Shown: piece by piece, positions 1 through 8,205 of the stretch | Layout of the letters: each line of letters starts with the position of its first letter | Numbering within the stretch: the stretch's first letter is position 1 | From: DATJOJ01 sp035507035 | Lineage (GTDB): Bacteria; Acidobacteriota; Terriglobia; Terriglobales; Acidobacteriaceae | Direction of reading: 5' to 3' | Assembly: GCA_035507035.1 (NCBI GenBank) | Contig: DATJOJ010000060.1 | Location: 1-58,356, forward strand | DNA: 58,356 nt | The notes under the pieces: generated by a model | Told to the model about the DNA's origin: nothing | What the model saw: only the letters and a program-made list of their open reading frames with translations | Database searches by the model: none | Program-made: the position numbers and the translations under genes

Positions 1-495
1 AAGTCTTCGCTCCGCTGGGACTACAAAGAGAAGGCCGTCAACAAAAAGCTTGAAGAAGTGATCGTGAAGTCGGTAGCGGCGTTTGCTAATGGTCAAGGGG
101 GAACCCTGCTCATCGGAGTGGCTGACGATGGAGAGCTTCTGGGGCTGGAATCGGACTACGCAGGTTTAGGGGATATAGACCGGGATAAATTTGAACTTCA
201 TCTCCGAAGCATGTTGAACAACCATTTCGGCGTGGCCCTTGTAACGACCAAATTGCAGATTCGCTTCCACTCAGTTGGCGATAAGGACATTTGCCAGATC
301 GACATCATGCCATGTTCTGAGCCAATCCTCGTGAGATTTCCAGACAAAAACGGCCAATTGCTAGAGCGGTTCTACGTCAGAAGTGGGAATTCGTCCCAAG
401 AGCTTTCAAAGGCCGATATGCTGGCCTATATCAAGGAGCGGGCGCTGCGTAACGGGGAGGTTTCCGAAAAGGCTCATGGAATACCAGTCAAATGA
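1..495 (+). CDS. AlbA_2 (Schlafen-like) domain protein, 5' end outside window
   Basis: The reading frame is open from the first base, so the N-terminus lies outside the window; at least 164 residues are visible. The stretch WDYKEK...VIVKSVAAFANGQGGTLLIGVADDGELLGLE is the core of the AlbA_2 domain (formerly AAA_4), found in Schlafen-like proteins and in many bacterial accessory proteins that bind nucleic acid or nucleotide. The GGTLLIGVADDG loop is the most conserved part. The visible C-terminus is short, with no winged-helix extension, so this is probably a compact single-domain form. Its last 8 bases overlap the end of the convergent nuclease gene. It lies on the element side of the tRNA-Val scar, so a mobile or defence role is plausible but inferred. 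Confidence 0.8.
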   Translation, partial: KSSLRWDYKEKAVNKKLEEVIVKSVAAFANGQGGTLLIGVADDGELLGLESDYAGLGDIDRDKFELHLRSMLNNHFGVALVTTKLQIRFHSVGDKDICQIDIMPCSEPILVRFPDKNGQLLERFYVRSGNSSQELSKADMLAYIKERALRNGEVSEKAHGIPVK

Positions 496-1993
496 GGGGT
501 TCTTTCCCTGAGGACTTAGCCGATAACGAACGCAGGGTTTCGACCAGTTTGACCAGCGCTAGCGTGTCCTGTCCACAGTAATCGAGCAATGCCTGCCGTT
601 TCGAGCGACGCTCAGACTCGGTGCCATTGCCCCCAATGATCGCCTCCCAAGCTAGGCCAGCAGCCTGCCCGTTCGGTACTTCCATCCCCTCGTAAGTCAT
701 TTCCGGCACGAGAGCAGGAAGAACGGCTTTCAGAGAGAACGAGTCCCCGAATGCCGGATGGTAGACGTGGTTGCGTATCACTGGAAGCAAGTCCCACAGA
801 CGGCTCTGAATATCTCTGATGCGTTGGTTGTATTCGGGTAGCCAACCTGCAAGCTCCCAAAGGCGCTGAGACTCGAATTGCTCGTTGTACACGACGATGC
901 TCCCGCTTTCTCCCAGAGTCTCGTAGAGCGAAGAGATAAACGCAGGACGAGGATCAGCATTATCCATCGCTAGAAATTCGAAATGGCTTGGGGCTGCGTC
1001 GGGCTCCTGCTGGACGTGTACCGAGAATTGAAAAGGTATGTGATCGTAAGGATGCATCCCGACGAAGCGAGGAATCGCTGGGTTGACCGTCTCAAAATCC
1101 ATGAAGTAGACCGGGTATTTCAGAGCTTCAAATTCGGCCTTGAGGTCTGCGCTAAACCAAGGCTGACCCGTTTGCATTGCCGTACAGACACGACGCTGGA
1201 ACTCGCTTAACTCGAAATCATCGGGTATCTTATGGATGGACTCGACGCCCAGTTCCTCAAGCTGTTCCATTGCGCTGGCATGGAGCCGTGGAAGGTAGCC
1301 GATGTGGTCGTCTGGCAGGGGTTGATTGCAGTGGTGGAAGAATTCGCAGACGACAGGATTGATGCAATGCGGCCCCGTGGGTGTATCGGGAGAGGTGGGC
1401 ATAGCTAGAATGCGGAATTGTGAGCGCAGTCGAAGTACAAGTTCGGGTTGCAGGTTCTTCGCTCTGTTCGTGAGGTTTCGAAACAGGAAGAATTGGTGGG
1501 GATCGACTGTCGTTCCAGTAAACACATATTCCCGATTTATGTGAGCTAGCCACACTGAGGCTAGTTTCAAACCTGTGCCAGAAAGCACGTAGCTCTGAAT
1601 TGCCACGTCTTCAAGGTGCTGGTCTCTCAAGTCGGCGGTCGATTTTACTTCGACCAAGCGCCAATGGTTTTCTCTGCGGCGTTGCACAATGTCAGTCTTA
1701 ACGATTACTCCCTGATGCTCAAAGGCACCCTCAAATATTGCCGGAATTTCGCGATTTGCAACCAGCTCTCTGGTGGCGCGTATCTGTTCATCCAATCCAC
1801 GGGAAGCATTGACCTCGACACCACCGGGGAACAGTTGCCGGGCGAGAAGCCCGACCTCACGGCCCTGCTCGATAATCACTTGGTCGGCGGCGTCAGACTG
1901 GCTCGCTAGTTCAGGCTGATGAACTTGCAGGTACAGGCGTTTCAGGCATTGGACGCCAGCAATAAATTCTGATTTGGAGATAGTCGCTGACAC
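488..1993 (-). CDS. Cas4-like nuclease fused to DEDDy-type exonuclease domain (DUF2779)
   Basis: This is a 501-residue protein with a GTG start. The N-terminal half resembles RecB/Cas4-type nucleases: Asp101 in VIVKTDIV, Glu115-x-Lys117 in LVEVKST and Gln133 in AIQSYVL form a PD-(D/E)XK site. Cys16 plus Cys210, Cys216 and Cys222 have the spacing of an iron-sulfur staple, as in Cas4, AddB and Dna2. The C-terminal half is DUF2779 with an RNase H-like fold: FMDFET (Asp299, Glu301) as motif I, a VVYNEQFE segment, and YCGQDT near the end as a YxxxD motif III. This suggests a 3'-5' exonuclease, although the motif II acidic residue is not obvious. It is convergent with the AlbA_2 gene, overlapping by 8 bases. 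Substrate unknown; processing of foreign DNA is an inference. Confidence 0.85.
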   Translation of the reverse strand: MSATISKSEFIAGVQCLKRLYLQVHQPELASQSDAADQVIIEQGREVGLLARQLFPGGVEVNASRGLDEQIRATRELVANREIPAIFEGAFEHQGVIVKTDIVQRRRENHWRLVEVKSTADLRDQHLEDVAIQSYVLSGTGLKLASVWLAHINREYVFTGTTVDPHQFFLFRNLTNRAKNLQPELVLRLRSQFRILAMPTSPDTPTGPHCINPVVCEFFHHCNQPLPDDHIGYLPRLHASAMEQLEELGVESIHKIPDDFELSEFQRRVCTAMQTGQPWFSADLKAEFEALKYPVYFMDFETVNPAIPRFVGMHPYDHIPFQFSVHVQQEPDAAPSHFEFLAMDNADPRPAFISSLYETLGESGSIVVYNEQFESQRLWELAGWLPEYNQRIRDIQSRLWDLLPVIRNHVYHPAFGDSFSLKAVLPALVPEMTYEGMEVPNGQAAGLAWEAIIGGNGTESERRSKRQALLDYCGQDTLALVKLVETLRSLSAKSSGKEPLI

Positions 1994-2175
1994 TTGAAGT
2001 GGTTCTGGTTGTGGATAATCCTTCCTACTGACATCTTCGTTCTGACAGCATTCTCACACAAGCCCTGTAATTTCGTGAGATATTTGGTCACCAGAGAGCT
2101 TGCGAAAGAAAAATGAAGCAGGAAGGGTTGCTCTGAATTAGGGTTTAGCGAATCTAGGAGTACGATTCGCAGTCG

Positions 2176-3087
2176 TCATGCGCCCTTACTGCTTGTTTTG
2201 ACGCCACAGAGTCTGGCGATCTGCTTGGTAATCCTCAAAATGTATTCCTCGGAGGTCGCGGGATCGTTTGTATTACGAATTATCTCGCCAAGAGTAATCG
2301 GGTGATTATCGGGACTCACAATGGGTCTCGGTTGTTTTTCCCCGTCTTTCCAAACGCAGAATTGATTTGGATAAGGCTCGCGCCAGAAGTCTTTTTGCCA
2401 CCAGTAAAATCCAACGATTGCCTTCAGTTCCGGTAAATAATACGCAGCTCGCTCTTTCTGCCAATAATCAACCGACTTCTTGATGGGTAACCTGCTCAAT
2501 ATTTCCGTCAAGAACATATCCACTTCCTGCATGAGTTTGAGCACATCGGAATATCCCGTGGTAAATCCGGTGAACGTTCGCATCGTGTCCTCCACGTGTA
2601 ATCTCAGCTCGTGCCAGAATGAGCGCTCGAATTGAGAGTGGTTCTCGGATTCAACTTTTGCGATCTCAGGAATCAGCTCTGCCCATAACAACTGCGCGTC
2701 AACAAGTTCGTTCGGATCGTATTTACGTTTCGTAAGGGTAACCAATAGCTTCCAGTCTTTGTGCTCTGGTTGCGAGTCCAACCAACTGCGATAGTAGCTA
2801 AGCTGCATCGGACTAAACTCGACGTCTATTTTAGCTTCTAGCAAGACGACAAAACCCATTTGGTCTGCTATGCCTCGCACAAGCAAGTCGGGCCGCTTTC
2901 GTGTAGCATCGTCCAACGTGATGGGGTATTCCCTCGCTAGTTCGTCTATCCTTAAATCCTTGATCATCAAGTTTCGTGAACGCGCTAACATGAGTCGTAC
3001 GATGGACTCTTTGAAGCGCGGGCAAACAGCCATGCAAAACGCCAACAGCGATGTCGAGAAGTTCTCTGAGGCGTATTTTTCGAACAT
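2176..3087 (-). CDS. PD-(D/E)XK nuclease-superfamily protein
   Basis: This protein has 303 residues if it starts at the ATG giving MFEKYASENF; a GTG 60 bases further upstream at 3147 is also open. Neither start has a clear ribosome site. RPDLLVRG is followed by FVVLLEAKID and, after a short helix, MQLSYYR. This is the Asp67...Glu84-x-Lys86...Gln95 arrangement of PD-(D/E)XK nuclease-like proteins, including transposase-associated Rpn types. The remainder has no motif I recognise. It is the third nucleic-acid-related gene on the left of the tRNA scar. Whether it cleaves DNA cannot be told from sequence. Confidence 0.7.
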   Translation of the reverse strand: MFEKYASENFSTSLLAFCMAVCPRFKESIVRLMLARSRNLMIKDLRIDELAREYPITLDDATRKRPDLLVRGIADQMGFVVLLEAKIDVEFSPMQLSYYRSWLDSQPEHKDWKLLVTLTKRKYDPNELVDAQLLWAELIPEIAKVESENHSQFERSFWHELRLHVEDTMRTFTGFTTGYSDVLKLMQEVDMFLTEILSRLPIKKSVDYWQKERAAYYLPELKAIVGFYWWQKDFWREPYPNQFCVWKDGEKQPRPIVSPDNHPITLGEIIRNTNDPATSEEYILRITKQIARLCGVKTSSKGA

Positions 3088-3878
3088 CTTGAAATGGCTC
3101 ACTTGGCGGCACCTCGATCCATCATTCAAGGCACCGGGATGCTGCACGGTGATGGCGGATACATTCGTCTGTGACTATGCTGTGTGCCCAACCACAGGAA
3201 CCGCGCCCCCATCACTCGCGGGATAACAAACGAGCCGTAGACATGTTTTTGGCAAGGAATTATTGGGCGAAGAATGCCGAAAACCGCTACTTTTTCAGAG
3301 TGCGTGATCGCCCCGACTTGCGGTTTTTTTGTCGGCAACTCCTTTCTTTCGTGGCTGGAAGATGCAACGCGGTAACGAAGCGTAAGCCCCAAGATTGAGT
3401 ACGAGGCGATGCGAAGCAGGTTCGACCTCTTATTGAAAACACGCGCTTTATCGATGCCTCGCACTTTGTCGAACAAAAGTGGTACGAGGACGCTTGTTGA
3501 AAACAATACCTTTATTGGTGGCTCGCACCCCCTCGTACCCACTTCGTACATTGTTGCACGGGTGTGACAATGTCTAGGAAGTTCGACGCATAACGTACGC
3601 TGAATGTAAATTTCGCAGCAGGATCAGAGGAGGGTTGTTTGATCTGCGAATCGGGCGAACCACGACTGAGTGTCTACAAATGCGAGACGACGAAGCTGAG
3701 CACGCGGAATGGCTGTTGCCCTGACCTTGCGACAGAGGAGCTTTGGAGTATCGGCTAAGCCCTTCTTTGGCAGGTCAGCAGATGGGTTAGCACTAGAGAA
3801 GTTGGATTTCCTGCTTTATATTGGAGGACAGCTAATAAACTTCGCTATGGAATTCAGCAAGATAGGTCGAACGTTAAA
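3088..3878. other. gene-poor, AT-richer right end of the putative element
   Basis: I find no convincing gene here. Open frames exist on both strands, but none has a recognisable protein or a good ribosome site. The stretch contains an imperfect tandem/inverted repeat at 3399-3538 and ends at the tRNA-Val fragment. Around 3270-3330 an AAAACCGC arm can pair with a later GCGGTTTT that runs into seven Ts, which might terminate transcription, although the loop is long. No integrase remnant is visible. Confidence 0.5.
3399..3538. repeat. imperfect tandem repeat with inverted flanks near att site
   Basis: Two 35-base copies at 3429-3463 and 3493-3527, 64 bases apart, share about 27 positions (CTT-TTGAAAACA...CTTTAT...CTCGCA). 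They are bracketed by GTACGAGGCGATGCGA at 3399-3414 and its near inverse complement TCGCACCCCCTCGTAC at 3523-3538 (14 of 16 match). GTACGAGG recurs at 3482. It lies about 340 bases inside the tRNA-Val scar. Arm-type recombinase binding sites or a degenerate mobile sequence are possible readings. Confidence 0.5.
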
Positions 3879-3923
3879 CTTACAAGCAGGAGGTCGCGTG
3901 TTCGAGTCACGCACTGCCCACCA
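3879..3923 (+). other. tRNA-Val(TAC) 3' half, probable integration scar (att)
   Basis: The 45 bases fit positions 32-76 of a tRNA exactly. There is an anticodon loop CTTACAA (anticodon TAC), a 3' anticodon strand GCAGG, a five-base variable loop AGGTC, a perfect T-stem GCGTG/CACGC around loop TTCGAGT, a 3' acceptor strand ACTGCCC, discriminator A and encoded CCA. The 5' half is absent: the bases before the loop do not pair with GCAGG, and no GGGCAGT acceptor strand occurs in the preceding 100 bases. Tyrosine recombinases often use the anticodon loop to 3' end of tRNA genes as att cores. In this orientation the element lies to the left and the restored tRNA-Val should be beyond the left edge of the window. 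Confidence 0.85.
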
Positions 3924-3988
3924 TCCATCACTCCGATAACCGGACGTGGCAACCGGCAGCAGGCGGTTCATTCTCTTCTACAGCCCTG

Positions 3989-4195
3989 CTATAGCTTTGC
4001 CCACCTTTCAAGGCTCGCTTTCGCATCGTCGACCCTTCTTACCAGGAAAGGTACGGTCGTTTCTATTTCCGTTGCCCTCTGTTTTGCGGGTTCTTCCACT
4101 AGAAAGGAGAGCACTCCATCCTTGATTCGGTAGCGCTCAACCTCGAACAACTCCGGTTTCTGTGACTGCGGGACGAATAACGTGATCCTTACCAT
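3989..4195 (-). CDS. small hypothetical protein (68 aa)
   Basis: The frame encodes 68 residues of soluble, charged character (MVRITLFVPQ...LERWAKL) with no recognised domain. It starts with ATG but has no strong ribosome site. It is divergent from the 88-residue gene at 4249, with 53 bases between them that must hold both promoters. A real gene is supported by a balanced amino-acid composition with beta-strand-like N-terminus and a helical C-terminus, but not by any family match I can make. Function unknown. Confidence 0.5.
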   Translation of the reverse strand: MVRITLFVPQSQKPELFEVERYRIKDGVLSFLVEEPAKQRATEIETTVPFLVRRVDDAKASLERWAKL

Positions 4196-4248
4196 CAGGG
4201 CATTTTACCTGCGGAACCAGAGCCAATCCACTGGCTTTCCTAGGGTGA

Positions 4249-4515
4249 ATGCAGAACGTCATCAACACCTCTACCGCTCAAGATAATATGGATCTAACGG
4301 AGCGTTACCCAGTGCAAGTCGATCCCGGTTCGCTGCATCAAAATTGTCAGGCGATCATAGAGGGTTTTCGATGCATCAGCGGTTTTCCCATCGCTGAGTT
4401 TCAGATCGGCGTCGGAAACGCGGCCATCCGCATAACTCTATGCGAAAGCTGTAAGAACGCCCTGGCAGATGAGCATCCCGATTGGACGTTCACTCAGCTT
4501 CGCGAGTTTAAGTAA
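4249..4515 (+). CDS. small hypothetical protein upstream of nuclease (88 aa)
   Basis: This 88-residue soluble protein starts at ATG, with an AGGGTG ribosome-like stretch close upstream. It contains three cysteines (one in LHQNCQA, then a CESC pair near residue 75) and ends in an acidic-aromatic segment. I recognise no family. Its stop is 12 bases before the GTG of the DRGH nuclease, so the two are probably cotranscribed. Order and size would fit an immunity protein or antitoxin for the nuclease, but that is inference from position only. Confidence 0.6.
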   Translation: MQNVINTSTAQDNMDLTERYPVQVDPGSLHQNCQAIIEGFRCISGFPIAEFQIGVGNAAIRITLCESCKNALADEHPDWTFTQLREFK

Positions 4516-4527
4516 GCAGGAGATTGT

Positions 4528-5148
4528 GTGTCCCGCCGCGGCCACCACGTTGATTACGAATCTCTCATGTCCGCAGCGCCGAGCCAAGGCGCAGTTGCTG
4601 TTGCTGTTGCCCTGTTCCTCCGAGAAGTTCTTCCGTCTTTATGGCGCGATGCGTACCTGAAGACCATCACCCATCAGCCGAATCTTGCCCGCCTCCGGGT
4701 CGGCACATTCGAGTACCTCTGCGACATCTACTCCGATCTCGAGTCGAAAGGAGAAATCGCCTACGATCAATCGCTGCAGGACCGAGTGGTCGCGGCCTTC
4801 GGAACTTCATACCCCACAGAGTCGGCGAACCCACGCCAGTCGCGCAGATGGATCGATCCCACCTTGCAACTTTCCGTCACCGAACGTGACCACGGCCACC
4901 TGATCGCTCAGTGCCTTGGCGGCACCAACCTCGGGCTCAACTTTTTTTCTCAAGATCGAAAGCTCAATCGCGGTCATTCAGTGCAAGGCAAGATTTATCG
5001 CCAGATGGAGCGCTACATTCACCAGCAGCCTGGCACCTTCTGCTTTTCGCGCCCGATCTACGCCGATGCTTCGAACGTTCCCAAATGGATGGAGTTCGGA
5101 GTATTGAAGAACGATCAGACTTTGTGGGTCGAAGTATTCGATAACTGA
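4528..5148 (+). CDS. DNA/RNA non-specific endonuclease-like protein (DRGH type)
   Basis: This is a 206-residue protein. The GTG start is supported by AGGAG at 4518-4522, five bases upstream. Residues 120-165 read ERDHGHLIAQCLGG, then LNFFSQDRKLNRGHS. This resembles the DRGH-L-A...GG...N...Q...N signature of the NucA/Serratia nuclease fold (Endonuclea_NS), in which the His is the general base and a later Asn binds Mg2+. Here the usual DRGH is DHGH, so the Arg is replaced by His. No signal peptide or export domain is visible. Members of this family are secreted nucleases or the toxic tips of polymorphic toxins. A stand-alone intracellular form with a small gene upstream suggests a toxin-immunity or toxin-antitoxin pair, which is unproven. 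Confidence 0.7.
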   Translation: MSRRGHHVDYESLMSAAPSQGAVAVAVALFLREVLPSLWRDAYLKTITHQPNLARLRVGTFEYLCDIYSDLESKGEIAYDQSLQDRVVAAFGTSYPTESANPRQSRRWIDPTLQLSVTERDHGHLIAQCLGGTNLGLNFFSQDRKLNRGHSVQGKIYRQMERYIHQQPGTFCFSRPIYADASNVPKWMEFGVLKNDQTLWVEVFDN

Positions 5149-5342
5149 GGAACCTTTTCCCGCGGCGATGCCAAGATTTTCCCCTCTTGCCCCACTCTCA
5201 ATTTTCTACTGTTCATTGATCAGCAAGCGCCCCGCAGAACGAGGGAGTGATTCGCCAAGAATTCGTTCCATAGGCCGAAAGTGAGTCACAGTGGCACAGT
5301 TTGGCCATTTACAGGGCTGCTCGTTCCGGTGATGATGGCAGC

Positions 5343-5450
5343 GTGGCGAGAATAATTAAGTTCTACGTGCCAACCAGATTCAGGAAAAAGACATTGCCTC
5401 CCGCAGAGCGTCGCGGGAAGCTCATCACCTTTGTGAAGAAGTCAGCTTGA
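5343..5450 (+). CDS. 35-residue basic microprotein
   Basis: GTG at 5343 opens a 35-codon frame reading MARIIKFYVPTRFRKK then TLPPAERRGKLITFVKKSA and TGA. The strongly basic composition, the IKFYVP start and the RGK(L/V)I-F...KKSA ending are non-random and resemble short conserved proteins I associate with Acidobacteria, although I could not compare. The stop is 3 bases from the end of the convergent kinase gene. A basic protein of this size could bind nucleic acid or ribosomes. Otherwise the 5149-5453 interval holds nothing I recognise. Confidence 0.55.
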   Translation: MARIIKFYVPTRFRKKTLPPAERRGKLITFVKKSA

Positions 5451-5453
5451 GTC

Positions 5454-8126
5454 CTATTTCTCGGCTGTCGTCGCATTCAACACGATCGTCAACGGTGTCG
5501 GATGGTCTGCCTTCACAAACCGGTTCACCAGAAACCGCTGTCCGTCCTTGGTGACGTCGTAGGTATAAATGTCGGTCGTCGAGACGTGTGTGCGGCCGCG
5601 AAGCGGGAATAGCGGCGACGCGGTTCCGTTGGAGAAGTCGCCCGCCGTCGAAATGGGAGCTGCCATCAACATTCCCGATTGTCCAATGTAATAAAGCTCC
5701 TTGCCATCGCCGCGCCAGTGCGGCTCCGTCCCCCCTCCCCGCGATACCTGCCACTTGCCCGCCGCATCGGGGAAAGTCGTCACATAGACCTCCCAATCTC
5801 CAGATTCAGTGGATGCATACGCCACCCACTTTCCGTCAGGGGAAATCTGCCCGGTTCGCTCCGAGCCTCGAGTTTCGAGAAACAGCTTCGGTTTTCCCCC
5901 CGTTGCCGGAACCAGGAACAACCCGGTCGCTCGGTCGCTCGAGGTGTCTTTCAGAAACATGGTGCACAGAATCTGCTGGTCATCCAGACTCCAGGAATTT
6001 GCCAGCATGTCCTGATTGATATCCGTGGAAAACACGACTTTTTCTCGCTCCAGTCCGGATGCGGCTTTTGCCATCAGCTGGATGCCCTCGCCGCCTACCG
6101 AGCGATACGCGATCGTCTTGCCATCTCGCGACCAGACTCCATTCGCATCTTCGAAAGGGTCAAAAGTAAATCGCGTGCTTGAACTCCCTTCCACTCCTTG
6201 CAGCCAAATATTCACGTTGTTGGCTCTGAGGTCAGCGATGTCGACTGCGACGCGCCGTTCGTCAGGAGAAAGAATGGGGTTCGATACTGTACCGGGTTCG
6301 CCTACATGCCCAAGCTCTTTGCCGCCTCGGTCTAACCACGCTAACTGCGACAGTGACGTCCCGGTGCTAGTCGAGTAAACCAGCGTTCCGTCCGCGGCCG
6401 CCGAAAATGCTCCCCATAAAGTCGCCGGCATGTAACCAACAGAATCCGCCATGACCGTGGCCTCGCCTGAAATCGCGCCCTTGGAGACGTCGAAGGGCGA
6501 GGAGACCAGGCGGCGCTTTGGATCCACATAGAAAATATGACCCGGCGCCACGCCCACATTCGAGTACGTCAGCACGATCAACTTCTTCTCTTTCGCATCA
6601 AGCGAACTTTCGTAGATGCCGCTGACATGGTCGTCAGGGTTGTTGACAAAATTTCCGTCCCAGAACAGAAAATGATCGCCATCCGGCAGGAACACCGGCC
6701 AGCGGTGGGATTGCTCGCCTTTGCTGTACAGCGCCGGATCCAGCGCAGCGTTGCTGCTGCCATCCGCGTTTACGCGCCACATCCCGCCCTGCGCATCCGG
6801 TGTATAGACGATCACGTTCTTGGCACCCCAGGAGGCTCCCCGCCCCGCATGCGCGACCGCGAGAGCCTGCGCCGAACCGCCGGAAACCGGAATCTTCATC
6901 AGTTTGTCTTTGGCGAAGAAGCCGAGGTAGGCGTTGTCGGGCGACCAGAACGGGTAACTTGCGCCTTCCGTGCCCACAATTTCAGTTGCTGTGGGATCGC
7001 CCACGCGTTGGACAAACAAGGCTGGCACTCCGCTGCTGTCGCTCGAGAAGACGTAAACCAGCAATTTCCCGTCGGACGAGAGCGCCATCTGGCTGACTTC
7101 GCCAGGAACCGGCAGGGCAAATTGCATTCGTCGCGGAGTCGGCGTCTTATGAACAAACCTGCCAAGCAATCCACCGACTACGAAAAGAACGGCTGCGAGC
7201 ACCACCCAAGTCCATTGCGGAGATCGATGCGGCGCCGCCGTGGCTCGAATTGCCGCGCTGGCATCCGTGCCGGAAAGCGTTCCGAGGGCAAACGCCAAGT
7301 CGCGCGCCGACTGAAATCGCTGCTCCGGCTCCTTTTCCAGGCATCGCCGGACAATCCGTTCCAGCGCCGGAGACACAATCTTCGAATCCGTGCTCAATTC
7401 CGGCGGTTCTTCCTTCAGAATCGCCGTCATCGTCTCGGGCGCCGTATCGCGCCGAAACGCGCGCTGACCCGAAATCATCTCGTACAGCACCGACCCGAAG
7501 GAAAAAATATCCGAGCGATGGTCAATCGCCTCTCCTCGTACTTGCTCGGGCGACATATAGCCAACCGTGCCCATCACCACGCCCGCCTCGGTAGGTGAAC
7601 TGGTCAACGTGAGGCCATCCGGTGCAGTCGGTCCCGGTGCTTTCGACTGGGTCAGCTTCGCCAGCCCGAAGTCGAGAATCTTCGCCCGGCCTTCTTTCGT
7701 AATAAAAATGTTTTCCGGCTTGAGATCGCGGTGAACGATCCCTTTCTCATGTGCGGCAGCCAGACCCGAAGCGACCTGCACGGCGTAGTCGCTTGCTTTC
7801 CTGGCCGCAATCGCGCCATCCTGCAGGACTTCTCTCACGCTTCGGCCGTCCAGCAGTTCCGAAACCAGATACGGACGCCCGTCCTGTCCGCCGATATCGT
7901 ATAGCGCGAGGATGTTGGGATGGTTTAAGGCCGCGACCGCTCGCGCTTCCTGCTCAAACCGTCGCAATCGCTCCGCATCATGCGCAAAGGATTCGGTCAG
8001 GATCTTCAGCGCCACGTCCCGTCCCAGGCGCGCGTCGCAGGCGCGATAAACCTCTCCCATCCCTCCAGCACCGATCAGAGAGAGGATCTCGTAAGGACCT
8101 AGTTTGGTGCCAATCGTAAGCGACAT
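5454..8126 (-). CDS. membrane Ser/Thr protein kinase with TolB-like beta-propeller
   Basis: This is an 890-residue Hanks-type kinase. The N-terminal domain (about 12-285) has the glycine loop GAGGMGEVY (19-27), Lys41 in VALK, the catalytic loop HRDLKPEN with Asp134, and DFG at 152-154, so all catalytic residues are present. One membrane helix (about 306-323) follows a flexible linker. Residues 335-890 form a WD40/TolB-like propeller with repeated SPDG/SRDG blades, expected outside the cytoplasmic membrane. This architecture is greatly expanded in Acidobacteria and is thought to sense envelope signals through the propeller. It is a single gene, convergent with the microprotein. Confidence 0.95.
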   Translation of the reverse strand: MSLTIGTKLGPYEILSLIGAGGMGEVYRACDARLGRDVALKILTESFAHDAERLRRFEQEARAVAALNHPNILALYDIGGQDGRPYLVSELLDGRSVREVLQDGAIAARKASDYAVQVASGLAAAHEKGIVHRDLKPENIFITKEGRAKILDFGLAKLTQSKAPGPTAPDGLTLTSSPTEAGVVMGTVGYMSPEQVRGEAIDHRSDIFSFGSVLYEMISGQRAFRRDTAPETMTAILKEEPPELSTDSKIVSPALERIVRRCLEKEPEQRFQSARDLAFALGTLSGTDASAAIRATAAPHRSPQWTWVVLAAVLFVVGGLLGRFVHKTPTPRRMQFALPVPGEVSQMALSSDGKLLVYVFSSDSSGVPALFVQRVGDPTATEIVGTEGASYPFWSPDNAYLGFFAKDKLMKIPVSGGSAQALAVAHAGRGASWGAKNVIVYTPDAQGGMWRVNADGSSNAALDPALYSKGEQSHRWPVFLPDGDHFLFWDGNFVNNPDDHVSGIYESSLDAKEKKLIVLTYSNVGVAPGHIFYVDPKRRLVSSPFDVSKGAISGEATVMADSVGYMPATLWGAFSAAADGTLVYSTSTGTSLSQLAWLDRGGKELGHVGEPGTVSNPILSPDERRVAVDIADLRANNVNIWLQGVEGSSSTRFTFDPFEDANGVWSRDGKTIAYRSVGGEGIQLMAKAASGLEREKVVFSTDINQDMLANSWSLDDQQILCTMFLKDTSSDRATGLFLVPATGGKPKLFLETRGSERTGQISPDGKWVAYASTESGDWEVYVTTFPDAAGKWQVSRGGGTEPHWRGDGKELYYIGQSGMLMAAPISTAGDFSNGTASPLFPLRGRTHVSTTDIYTYDVTKDGQRFLVNRFVKADHPTPLTIVLNATTAEK

Positions 8127-8205
8127 GCAGTGCGCAGCATTATACCTGCACCACCGGGCGTCTGAATCGTAATGAGTGCCTCATGAAAGGAGAAGAAAAA
8201 CCAAT

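Noticed and set aside
3126..3551. 141-codon minus-strand frame in the gene-poor region
   Set aside because: Crosses the inverted repeats, with no ribosome site and no recognisable protein. Retained only as unexplained DNA.
3148..3878. Integrase or transposase gene remnant next to the tRNA scar
   Set aside because: No Arg-His-Arg-Tyr or DDE pattern was recognised in any frame here.
6537..7598. Long open frame (353 codons) antisense to the kinase gene
   Set aside because: It mirrors the strongly conserved kinase/propeller coding sequence and its translation is Arg-rich and low in structure; a shadow frame.
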